From contig CM028379.1 of assembly GCA_013146195.2 (NCBI GenBank), positions 86,214,474 to 86,278,473 on the forward strand: 64,000 bases of DNA. Reading direction: 5' to 3'. Shown piece after piece: positions 46,273 to 58,200 of this stretch (its first letter is position 1; every line of letters begins with the position of its first letter). A program made the position numbers and the translations under genes. The notes beneath the pieces are model-generated. The model was not told the origin of the DNA. It did no database searches and saw only the letters and a list, made by a program, of their open reading frames with translations. This DNA is from Codonopsis lanceolata (lineage: Eukaryota; Streptophyta; Magnoliopsida; Asterales; Campanulaceae).

Positions 46273-49200
46273 TTATAAGTTAACAGAAATCTTTTTCGCC
46301 TCTAAGTCTTGTAGTCTAAGGGTTACAGCTCTCTTATGAGCATCCAGTCCCTCAACCTCGGCCATAGCAGCCACGTAAGGACCAAGCCTTTCGAGGCCTT
46401 TTTCTGTCAAAGATTGGATCGTTATGTACTTGAGGAAGGAGTCAAGAGACACCCCACTGTACATTCGTGCATAGCCATAAGTAGGAAGGACATGGTTCGT
46501 CCCACTAGCATAATCACCAACACTCTCTGGGGTCCACGGTCCCAAAAATACTGAACCTGCACCAAGTATCCACTAACAGATCATGTAGGAATATAGATAC
46601 TGACAAAGGACCACTTCCTCATGCAACTTAAAATGTTTCAACTAAAATCAGAACAGGCTTCCAGCTGGCAACCTGTTACTTGTTATGGTCAAAGAACTCC
46701 AAAGGAAGACTAAGAAATAAAGTTCTCGCATTTCTTTTTTCAATAGATGGAAAATGAAAACAATCCACAAAAACCGGATTCTCAACTACACATGCAATTA
46801 ACAAAAAAAAAACATAGATGGTTTGGAATCTTCAAACATAAATGAATACTCCCTCCCTCCCAAAATTATTTTTCTACTTTTCTTTTTTCGTCCGTCCCAA
46901 AATAATTGTCTTGTTTGTAACTTTTCCTTTTAGGACAATACTTCTACCATGTTGCTCTTACTTTTCTTTCTACTTTAACTGTGGATCACATGCACATGAC
47001 CTTTAAAGGAAACTACACATTACACCAATATTAATAGTTAAGTCAATTGTTTTTCCTTAATCCGTGTGCCAAGTCAAACATGACAATAATTTTGAGACGG
47101 AGGGAGTATATTTTATGTTGAATTTTAAGATTTGAGATTACATGAAAATGATGCGACCACTTTTTAAGCATCATGTTCCATCATTCTGCAGTTAACTTCT
47201 ATAATTGCTCTCCTCGAGTCGACTGAACCTTTTCCAAAGGCTGGCTATAGGATCATGTTCTGTCATTCTGCTATGATTTCTTTATTTGCTACTAATATAA
47301 AAGCTCGAACACTACTAAATAGTTTTATGTACAAATGTTGACATGAAAATCCACATTTTATGCTTCGTGCCATCAGATTTCTTTTCACTAAATTGTCACA
47401 GCATAGTGCAATTCTCGTTTATCTCATGTTAAGTAGTCAAATGTCACTTCAGAAATTTACCTGCATTCTCAATGAAACTCTCCCACTTCTCTGCATCTTT
47501 AACGTTAATGATCAGATGTTCGGGCGCATACAAGTTTGAGAAAGTAATTGCCTGCAAATTGCAATGACAAAACTCACCTTAAAGATGGGGTGCAAGGCAG
47601 GATTCATATAATAGAAGAAAAGGTCAAGCAAAAGGAGAAAAAGAGGCAAACTCACAAACATGATTCCATACACATACATACACATCTCCAATGAAGCTGG
47701 TTCCTCAAACACAATATGACTAGCTAATGGAAATAAGTGGGTAGAATCTATATTATAAAACAACTAGGTAATTGATTAGGGCTATTTAGAGGTTGAGATT
47801 AAATTATCTTAAAAAAATTTAACGGTTGAGATTCACCCTCACATTCACATGTGTGAGTAGTTATCCATTTTTAATTCCCTATTTTTTTTCTCCTTATGTT
47901 TTATCTTCATGGTACAAAGTCACCCTACGATTAATCTTCTGAATAGTCACCCTTTATAAAACATCAATCCCTCAACTATCACTTGAAGCAATGTTCCCCT
48001 CAACTGTAACATTTTTTAAATCACATTCTATTTAGGCACTATCATTTTAATTGATGAAATCAGATATACTGACACCGTGTCATAGGCACGGGCATGGAGA
48101 TCTAGTATTGATTATAGGAGCCTCAACCACAGGGTGCAACAACCACGGCGAGATGTCGCGATGTGGATCATATTATGATTGTTTATTTTTTATTTTCTAC
48201 AAAAAAAAAAATGGGGCCGCGTTTTGTGGTGTTAGTGAGAATGTGAAAAACAAGAGAATACTATCAAATAACACACTTAAACAAGAAACAACCTTGGACT
48301 ATACTTAATATAGGGGATGTGAATGATCCAGAAAAAAAGAAGTGAAACAATAGACGACTCAAGGAATTATTGTTAATCCAGAACTCGAAACAAAATGAGT
48401 AACAGCAACAATTTCCAAATACAAAGACTAAGAAGTATCTTTGCTAACAATATGTGCTTAACTTGAATCTGCTATTAAGTGGCTTTCCAATTGTTTACTT
48501 GCTAATGATATCTGTACCTCCTCTTAAGAGAAAATGGCCCCGGTTGAAGGCCAGAAGGTTTTTAGGAAATCAAAGTGCACAGTACATCACTTCAAGCTGA
48601 AACTGAAAAGCTACGAAATAAAGTAGCACAGCTACTCATGCATAAGTGACTCGTGCCACACACATTAGAAAGCTCGGCTCAGCAGCTATGAATATTTCCT
48701 TGGCTCTTCAAAATCTTCATGTAAAAACAAACATTCATCTTTGCCAGTAAAACAAGGCTAACAAGCTTTAGAAGAGGGACTTATTCATTAAGAGAGAGAG
48801 AGAGAGAGAGAGAGAAAGGACTTAGAAGTCAGGCAAAACATGAGTCAACCAGTGAAAATAGAGATGGAGAGAGAGTGGGGGGGAACAGAAGAAAATTTGG
48901 AACTCTGAACAAATTGCACACCCGCCAATGGTGGGTGCTTTTTGTAAATCTGAGAGACACTGCTACTATTTGTTAATAAAAACCATCCAATTTTAAATCT
49001 TCAACGACACTCAAAGTTGAAACAGAAGAATGCAAGGTAGCCACAAACGCTATTCTGCTTTCATAAAAATCAGAATGCATTTTAGGGGAAAAAGCTTACT
49101 TCAACCATATCACGAGCAAACACAGTGAAGCTATGGCTCAGCGCTTTTGAAGCAAACTCTCCCCTTGGAAGACTTTGGCATTGTTTGCTGATCTCTTCCT

Positions 49201-52200
49201 CAATAGCCCTTACATCCACATCATCACCAGCAATTACAAGAACAACCTGGCTATCTGGACCATGCTCAGCCTGACAATTGAAATATGACAACTTGAGAGA
49301 TCGTAGGCATCCAAGCATGAACCTACCAGATAACAATATAACACTGAGCCAGTGCGAAACTGATGACATTTCATTAGTCAACAGAGGCTGCGGATATGAA
49401 ATCCCTGGCACAAGGTTATTAGTACGAGTAATTTACCCCAGCAAATGTAATACATGAATTTCAAAGAAAATTGGAGAATGAAATAATCCCTTATTTGACA
49501 AGTTAAGATGTAGAAACATAAAATTGCTAAGTGGGTGGTGAACCTTTGAATACACAAAGATATCTGTCCGAAGAAACCTAAGCCAAGAATCTTAATGCCA
49601 GCTAAATGAACCTTCTTACCCCCCCCCCCAACCACACACAAAAAGAGAAAGAAAGAGAGAGAATTATATGTACCATCTCCCCAAAAAAATCTAAGAAATA
49701 ATCTACATCCACTCTACTCAGATCAATGACCCAGGCACAAGGGCGTCCAACTATTTCAAGTTGCACTTACACGTTCCAACAGCAAGCCTCTCAAAATAGA
49801 GGGGGCTCCTGTTTTTCGCCCTCCAACCAAACTAGCTACATCATTTGAGGGATAGTAGCCAACCACTACACCAGGTTTTTTCCTAAAGCAACCTTCCAGC
49901 AACTCAAGTGTTCCAATGCCGACTAAGGCATTTGCTCATCACACATCAAAAATTACTCAAACCATACCTGAAGCTCCACTTCAAATAGGCAATCAATTGC
50001 AGAATGATTAACTGATTCCCCATCAACTCTTATGATGGTCAAGATGCTCCCAAAGGAAGCGCACGATGGATAGAAGCCATTTAAAGGGAACAAGCTCTGC
50101 AAGACATATTCTTGCTTCCAGGGGCACCAGGTTATTGTTATTGCCAATATTTTAGAAAATGGTGCATGGATGTCATCCCCTTTAACATAGTTTAACACTT
50201 AAAAATGGCATCATTGAACAAACCACAACCATCTTCCTGGAACTTGACTCCGAGAAAGAAGAACAATAGAATATTAAAATCAACTACATAGTAAATTAGA
50301 AATTAGTGATATCACCAAGTAATGAACATGTTCTAAATAAAAGGGAACACCTGAGAAAGCAGATCTGAGGCTATATGTACAGGATTGGCATGTTTGTCAG
50401 CTATAACAAGCACTTCCGATGGTCCCGCAGGCATATCAATGGAAACCATAGCCTCGCTGTTCTGTTGAGAAAGTGCACAGAGAGTCACTAAGATAGAAGA
50501 ACCAGAGCTCTTACCATTACATAATAAAAATGAAGGGATGCAACACTGGTACAGTTTATAGAACAAAGATAGGAGGGGACATAAACATACTTGAAGTATC
50601 ATTTTTGCCGCTGTGACGTACTGATTACCAGGCCCATATATCTTCTCAACCTGAAAAGTACAATAGTTATTAGTATCAACAAACAAAATGACTCCTAATA
50701 AAAACAAAAAAAAATTCACCAAGTAAGAGATATTTATTTTTTTGATAAGTAAGTACTCCCTCTATTTTCAAAATATTGTCTGGGTTGACCCGGCACACCG
50801 ACCGGATTATAAATATTGGTGAAATGTGTGGTTTCCTTTAATGCCCTTGAGTATGTGGCTTTAATTAAAGTAGGTAAAAAAAGTAAGGGTAAAGTAGTAA
50901 AAGTGTTTTCCTAAAAGGAAAAGTTTTGAAAAAGGACAATTATTTAAGAACAGACGAAAAAATAAGGTAGACAATAATTTGAAAACGGAGGGAGTATTAT
51001 AAATATGCCGACCTCTGTACATAGGAAGTATACAAGAAGAAAATTAATTACACCGTAAGCTATCCACAAACTCTACAAAAGGGTTTGCACCAAAGAGAAA
51101 CGACTCATGGCACCAAAACAACAGAGTATGCAGAATAAACTCCTTTGTCTTCTCTAAGCTTCTCTCCACGTTCTAAAAAATTGTGGCATTTCTTTCCAAC
51201 CAAATAATCCAACATATCGCCATCGGGGCAGCCTCCCACAAGTGATTTCTCCGTTTCCTTTTATACAGTGACCACGTAAGAGATATTATTATAAACCAAA
51301 AGCGTCTGGTGACGCGTCCTTTGTACACTAGACGTATACTCACAAAAATCTACATGTTGATGGAGAAACTATTGACATATTCTACAAAAGAGTAGCCAGG
51401 ATAACTGTTCATTCCCACATTCTCAGAACACCAAAAAAAATAGAGCGCGAAGCAGTGTCTTCCAGCTGAATCAACAACCAACTTAGAAACAGCTCCTTTA
51501 TGGAATGAGGCATAACCCACGAGAGCTTGATCAAACCAAAAATCAAATCCCATGGTTCCTTAGCTACTGGACAGTGAATAAATAGATGATTGACACTTTT
51601 TTCACTGCCTTTACACATAAAGTACCAATTCACGTAAATTTTCTTCCGTCTCCGTAAGTTTTCACCTGTAAGGATTGCTTCATTGCAAGCTTCCCAAGTA
51701 AAAAAAGTTACCCAAGAAAAATACTTTTCTCGACCGAACTATCGGGTTTCCTGCCTGAAAATGTATGGCTTCCACTAACTACTAAGGCATTAACGCTCTG
51801 GACACAAATTGGACAGGCTAACAACTTAAAGGATTTCAGGTGGCATCTATAAGGTTAACACTTGGAAAGAAGTGCATACTTCACAATCAACGTGTGAAAG
51901 AATGTGTGGCCATCGTTCAAGTAAGAACTCACATTCGGCTGTATTAAGTGTTTAAAAAATATATTTAGTCAGACAGAGGGAGGTGTCGGTTTCCCATCTT
52001 CTTTTTGCAGATGACACGTTAGTTTTTTGCGGTGCAGATAAGGCTCAGTTGGGGTATCTTCGATTGGTATTATAATTCTTTCAAGCAGTTTCGGGTCTTC
52101 GAATTAACATTTCCAAGAGTGAAATTATTCCTGTAGGGGTTATGGAAAATGTTGGGGATCTAGCTTCATTCTTTGGATGTAAGTCTGATGTTCTTCCTTC

Positions 52201-55200
52201 CTCTTACCTTGGTCTTCCCATAGGTGCACAGTCAAAGAGTAGGGCGTTATGGATTCAGTGATTGTGCGCTTCGAGCAAAGATTGGCAGGGTGGAAGCGTC
52301 AACTCCTTTCTAAGGGGGGAGATTAGTCTTAATCAAGAACACTCTTGCTAATTTACCAACGTATTTCCTATCGCTCTTTGTAATTCCTGCCACAATAAGG
52401 CAAAGACTAGAGAAGTTGGAAAGAGATTTCTTGTGGGAAGAGCAAACGGATGGGCATAAGTTTCATTTAGCGAATTGGGAGAAAGTTTGCTCCAGGGTTC
52501 AAGAGGGAGGTCTGAACATCAGGAAACTCAAATTCTTTAACAAGGCTTTGGTGGGGAAATGGTTGTGGAGGTATCTTACAGACAAGGAGGCTTTTTGGAG
52601 ACAAGTGGTGGTTTGTAAGTATGGAGCAGGGGATCATGGTTCCCAAGTGCGGTCAATTCTACTTTTGGGGTGGGAGTGTGGCGAGGCATCAAGAAAGGGT
52701 GGAGCTCTTTTGAGAGATTCATTGCATTTGAGGTTGGCAACGGGGTGTAGACACCCCAATTTCGTACCTCTGATATGTAATCTTGACAAGAGATATCAAG
52801 ACCTATTAAACACTAACAATATGTCAAGTTACATGGTTTAGATTGCAAAAAAATGTAAAAGAAATGAAGGGATACATGAATAGTGAATTGCAGGGGGCCA
52901 AAGTGCCAGAAATCGAAACAAAAAAGGAGATGGCGCCACCCATGCTCAAAATGGGAGCCGCGCCCACTTCCTATGGGGGCGGCGCCCAAATAGTCCCCTT
53001 GCACTGTTGCGTTTTGCTTTCGATACAATCTCTCAAGCACGCGGTACAAGCCGATGAAGCACAGAAATAAAATCCTAAATGCCAACGGAGCCCCCACTCT
53101 CACCTATAAATAAAGGTGCCCGGCTTCAGAATTAAGACGGAGAAATTTCACACACTGCTTACACTTTACGCAAAGAGATTGTCCTGAGAGCTCCCCTCCT
53201 CCAAAAAGCCTCGAAGCTCCGTCAAATCTCCCCAAAACACAAAACCAACCGGTCAAAGTGAACCATAGCCTCCCCCCTAGGATTCCACCCTATTCCTCCA
53301 GTCCAAAAATCCCAAAAAATACAGTTGCCCTGCCCAAATCCAGAAGCCAAATCCGCCAAAAGCAAGCAGTTGCTCTGCCCGATTTCCGCCAACAGCAAGC
53401 AAACAACAGCAAAAACACAAGCAGTTCCTCCATCGGTTTCACGGTGCCAGAAAGCAGCTTTCGGAAGCAGTTACTCTGCCCGAATCTCCACAACAACAAA
53501 AGACTCCCTCTCCCGGAAGGACAGAGCGAGCACAACCTACGCTCTTAAAGGTAAGACTTTAAGAGTTTTTATAAAAAAAGTGCTATTTTTAGCCGGCCCG
53601 ATGTAAAAAATATAAGCAGTTTTGCTACTCGGATTTCTATAGAAAATAGCACTAAAAAGAGTCATTATTATGGCCAAATATTTGTAAATATATTTGTAAT
53701 TACTCGAAGGAAGCGGCTGCAAGTCTGTAAATAATGTAGATACAGATATATTTGTTTAAATGCTTTATTTCATATGCTAAATAAATATAATAAAAGCATA
53801 TTTTAGCCAAGAACTATTTTTGAGACCGAAAGAACGAGTTGGGTGCCTAACACCTTCCCACCTTTTAACTTAGCCTCCGAACCCCTTTTTTACAAACTCT
53901 GGTTATTTTTTGTTTTTCTTTATTTCTCCTTAAAATAAAGATGGCGACTCTGTTACAGCATTTTGGATCACGGTGAGGCCCGCAACATCCTTTTTTTGCA
54001 CTTTCCCGTCTTCCCCTAAACAAGGGACGATGGAAATGAAAAGGGTGATGTATTTTCTGTATCTTGTTTTCCCCTAAACAAGGGAGGATGAGCTACGGAA
54101 AACCCAAAACACTCATAGTAATCCAGAATGTACATCAGTCCACAGTGAGGCAGGGCGTGTTCCCACGCGCCTTCACAACATCCTTTTTTTGCACTTTTCT
54201 ATTTTCCCCTAAACAAGGGACGATGAGAATGAAAAGGGTGATACATTTTCTGTATCCTGTTTTCCCCTAAACAAGGGAGGATGAGATACGGAAAAATCCA
54301 AAGCTCTCATAATGGACTTAAGCACACTCAAGTGACCGAGGTGTATTCAACGCGTTTTTCGACAACACTCTATTTGCACTTTTAATTTCGACTTCCCCTA
54401 AACAAAGGAGGATGGAATGAAAAGAGTGATGTCCTCCCCGAGCCGCGTGTTCCCCTAAAAAAAGGGGGAGCGCGCGATCCGGGGGGATATTTCCCGGGGC
54501 ACTCACACAGGGTCTCTGTGAGATTTTGGGAAGATAGATGGTGCGGAGATACGTGTTTGAGGGCGGTGTTCCAGAACTTATTCGAGGTTTCCACGGATAA
54601 GGATTGTAGAGGTACTTATGTTTTGTCTACGGTGGAGGGTAACCCTATCTCGAGCCCACGTTCAGAAGGAATTTTCATGATTTGGAGATTGAGTCAGTTG
54701 TGCAGCTCTTGGGGAGGTTTCAAGAGCAAAATAAAGACAGGTTGGTGGATAAGGTGATATGGAAAGGTACAAGGGATCCTCTTTTTTCAGATCGTATTAT
54801 CTCAAGCTTCTCAACTGTGACAGAACTTCCTTCCCTTGGAGAGCAGTTTGGAACTCTCAAGCCCCTAAGAGAGTGGCTTTCTTCATGTGGGAAGCGACTC
54901 ACGAAGCTATCCTAACCGGGGACAATTTGCGGAAACGTAACATGGTTTTTGTCAATAGGTGTTATTTGTGCAAGGCTAGTGAGGAGAGTGTAAATCATCT
55001 GCTCCTCCTCCATTGCCAAGGGGCTATCGAGTTATGGAATTTTGTGCTGGGACTGTTCAAGATGACTTGGGTCATGCCGAGGTCGATTATTGACCATGTT
55101 AGGGGCTAGTCTATGGGGTATAAGAATAGGAGAAACCGTTTTTGGGAGACAGCTCTTTTAGGAGTGTGTTGGACTTCATAGAGGGAAAGAAACCATAGGG

Positions 55201-58200
55201 TATTTGATAACGAGGAAATGTGAAGAATTTGTTGATTCGCACCCTTCATTTTTGGTGTTCCAAGGCTGATCACTCCACTCCTAGTCCTAACACTTCTATT
55301 GTAGATTTTGTAAATAGTATAGATATTGGCTAATTCATTGGGTAAGGTATACTCCTAGTGTACAAAGGACGCATCACCTTTTTTGATGCTTTTTATATAA
55401 TTATTACTTATCAAAAAAAAAAAGCCAATTTAATGAGTTGCAGTTTGAAGCATTCCAACAACTCCTAATTGCAGAAATACGAAGTCGGTGGCTAACATCA
55501 TGCCTAATATCAATTACTATAAAACCAAAAACTCTTAGACATGACATAATGCTCTACCAACTACCATCAAGACTGGTTTGAATCTGATTGGAGGATCTTA
55601 AATTACTAGAGAGCTGGAATGTGCCAAAGGCCTCACAGCTTTAATAGAGATGTAATTAAAGCCCAAGATCCCTCTGCCTTCCTCGGCTACCTAGTCCTCA
55701 AAAATGACAGGCCACTTGATCACTTATGCTGTCCAGGAATACCCTTAACATAACAGCCCATTTTCGTATAATCAACTCCACATAACTGTGAAACTTCATA
55801 TAGGTTCTGTTACTCTCAAGATCCACTTCCTCCACGGACATATTTTAGAGGGTCACAACTCACAAAGAACCCCAGTGCATGTTTTAAACCAAAGACCCCC
55901 TCCGTCCCAAAAGAAATAATACTCTTTCCTAATTTGAAAGTCAACCTAAGATAATATCAAATCGCTATATATCATATATTTATTTATTTTGATAAGTAAA
56001 GAGCATATATTAATAACGGGCATCAAAAGAGGTGACGCATCCTATTTACAAAAGAAGGAGAAGGACTCCTAGAGTCCTACAGACCTATTATCCACAAGTT
56101 CTACAGAGGAGCTTAGCCCCTGCGAGACCACATCGTGCCACCAAGAGTACAGGATGATATGTTCCTTAAGGTTCTCGCAGCTTCTTTCTATATTGTCAAA
56201 CGCCCTGGAATTACGTTCTCTCCAGATAGTCCAGCAAATTGCTGCCGGCGCAGCCATCCAAAAATTGCAAGGATTCCTCTTACGTTTGAAGAACGCCCAA
56301 CTCATCAACATCTCTTTAATAGAAAGAGGATTTACCCAGTCCACCCGAAATAAACAGAGAACAAAATCCCATAAGTCTTTTGCCATTGGGCAGAAGGTGA
56401 TTCACGGTCTCTTCCTCCCTTTTACACATGAAACATCTATTGACATATATCATCCTTTTCTCCTCAAATTATCTCCGGTGAGGATGGCTCCATTGACATA
56501 TATCAAATATTTACTATGTTTTAGGTAATGAAATTTCACTGATTGATACAATATTAAGAAAACTATCGATAAAAAGAAAATAGAATTCTATAAGGCTAGG
56601 TAAATTTTCATAAATTCTTGGTCAAAGTTTGATCACCTTGACCAAAAAAAAGTCAAAGAGGGACTATTTCTTTGGGGGAGTAGGATATAACACATCTTCA
56701 CAAACGCAATCTGATGGTTATCAATGCCAGGGCTCCTGGCTCAAAGCTAAAGCGTCTCTGGTCCCAAAGACAAGATTCTGCTTGGATGCCTATCAAAAGA
56801 ATCCAACATTTATGTCTAAGTGCATCAAATCACATCATCTTCCCAAAAAAACACATCATCTTCCCAGAAGCGCACTGGGAGTCCTAGGCATCTAAACTGT
56901 TTCTTACTCCCCAGTGAGCGCCATCCTTTGAAGACAAACAGCTAGCCATTAAAGAGCCATTAGTCTTGAGATAATATAATTTTCGCATTGAATTCCAAAA
57001 GAGAACCAGATAATAAAAGAAAACAAAAAAATTATAATTTACAAAAAAAGAAAAAGTAAAGAAGATGAGATTCTGCTTTAGACGCCTATCAGAAGAACCC
57101 AATATTCAAAACACATCATCTTTCCAAAAGTGCACTGGGAATCTTAGGCATCCAAACTGTTTCTTACTCCCCAGTGAGCGCCATCCTTTGAAGACGAACA
57201 TCTGGCCATTAAAGAGCCATTAGTGTCTTGATATAATACTTTTTGCATTAAATTCCAAAGGAGAACCAGATAATAAAAGAAAACAAAAAATTATAATTAG
57301 AAAAAAAAAGTAAATGAAGGAACCCTTAACTCTGCCACCCTGAATCCCACCAGCGATACCATCTGATTCTTGCCTAATTTGCAGCAGCCACGTGAATGAG
57401 ACTCATGATCCAGGCCACTACTCTAGAAAGTAAACATCAATAGGAACTGAACTTTGATATACTTGACACTTCCCTTCTGTCTTGGAGCCCTTTTTGATGG
57501 TACAGGTAAATCCATTTGATGGAGAGAGCTTTGGCTGCTTAAAGATATATATTTTTTCTATAATGGTAATTGTATAGATAGCAAAGCGTCAAAACAGGTG
57601 ACGCGTCCTTTGTAAACTAGAAGTATACTCTACCAAAAATCTAAGTAAGATATAGAGCAGTTATGCACAAAATCTACAAAAGAGGCTAATGAGGGGATAT
57701 GTGATTGCTCAGCCCCTGCGCACTAAATGGAGCAGAGAACTCTTCAAATCTGAAATGGACCCTTCCTCTTTGTCAAAAGCCCTACGGTTTCTTTCCTTCC
57801 AAATCGTCCACCACACCCCTAAGGGAACAGCTTCCCAAATAGTATTTCAGCTCTTCCTCCGCCAAAAAATATCTCCAGCTCCATAATACGTCTTTGGAGG
57901 TCTTCGGAAGCACCCACGCCACATTGAACAACCTAAAAATTATATTCCACAATTCCCCTACCATCGGACAATGCAGAACCAAGTGATTAACACTTTCCTC
58001 ACTCTCCTTGCACATAAAACTTCTTTTAACATATATAATCCCTCTTTTCCTAACATATATAATGGTTTAAATCTTAATTTGGTCACCCTACTTTCAGCCA
58101 AAATTCATTAAGTTCACTCAACTTTTTTTTCCTCAATTTAATCACTCTACTTTCACATAATTAGCACGTTCATCACTCCATCCATATATTTGAATGGAAA

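Larger units (their letters stand above)
50712..51720 (-). mobile_element. LINE 3' fragment, copy D in HDH intron 9, split by copy C
   Basis: Positions 51288-51720 encode, on the minus strand, the zinc-binding end domain (MCKGSEKSVNHLFIHCPVAK) and the C terminus (YSFVEYVNSFSI), then the tail GACGCGTCACCAGACGCTTT. The rest of the tail, including AAGTAAG, appears to lie at 50712-50734, beyond copy C. The outer left border is approximate. Confidence 0.7.
52746..54507 (+). mobile_element. Tat/Ogre-like LTR unit inserted in LINE copy E
   Basis: It begins TGTAGACACCCCAATTTCG and ends GGCACTCACA between the 5-bp repeats CGGGG (52741-52745) and CAGGG (54508-54512). Inside are GC palindromes (TGGCGCCACCC, GGGCGGCGCCC), a TATA box at 53105-53114, GGGTGCCTAACACCTTCCC near 53850, and TGGCGACTCTGTTACAGC at 53941. 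The last resembles the sequence at the LTR/primer-site border of Tat-lineage elements. Either the whole 1.76 kb is a solo LTR, or an LTR of about 1.2 kb plus leader DNA survives. No coding domains. The plus-strand LINE frame continues across the insertion site. Confidence 0.7.
51965..55422 (+). mobile_element. LINE (L1 type), copy E in HDH intron 9, split by an LTR
   Basis: Plus-strand LINE in two parts, 51965-52740 and 54513-55422. The first opens HLLFADDTLVFCGAD (catalytic F-A-D-D) and continues with ASFFGCKSDVLPSSYLGLPI, KLEKLERDFLWEEQ-like residues and GKWLWRYLTDKEAFWRQVV. The second resumes at VRFWEDRWCG and includes FFMWEATHEAILTGDNLRKR and CYLCKASEESVNHLLL, then the 3' tail with GACGCATCACC and CTTATC plus poly-A. 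Several frameshifts are present. It runs antisense to HDH. Confidence 0.88.

Noticed and set aside
53258..53606. Gln/Ser/Pro-rich protein
   Set aside because: The open frames lie within the LTR leader, lack any known domain and overlap on both strands.
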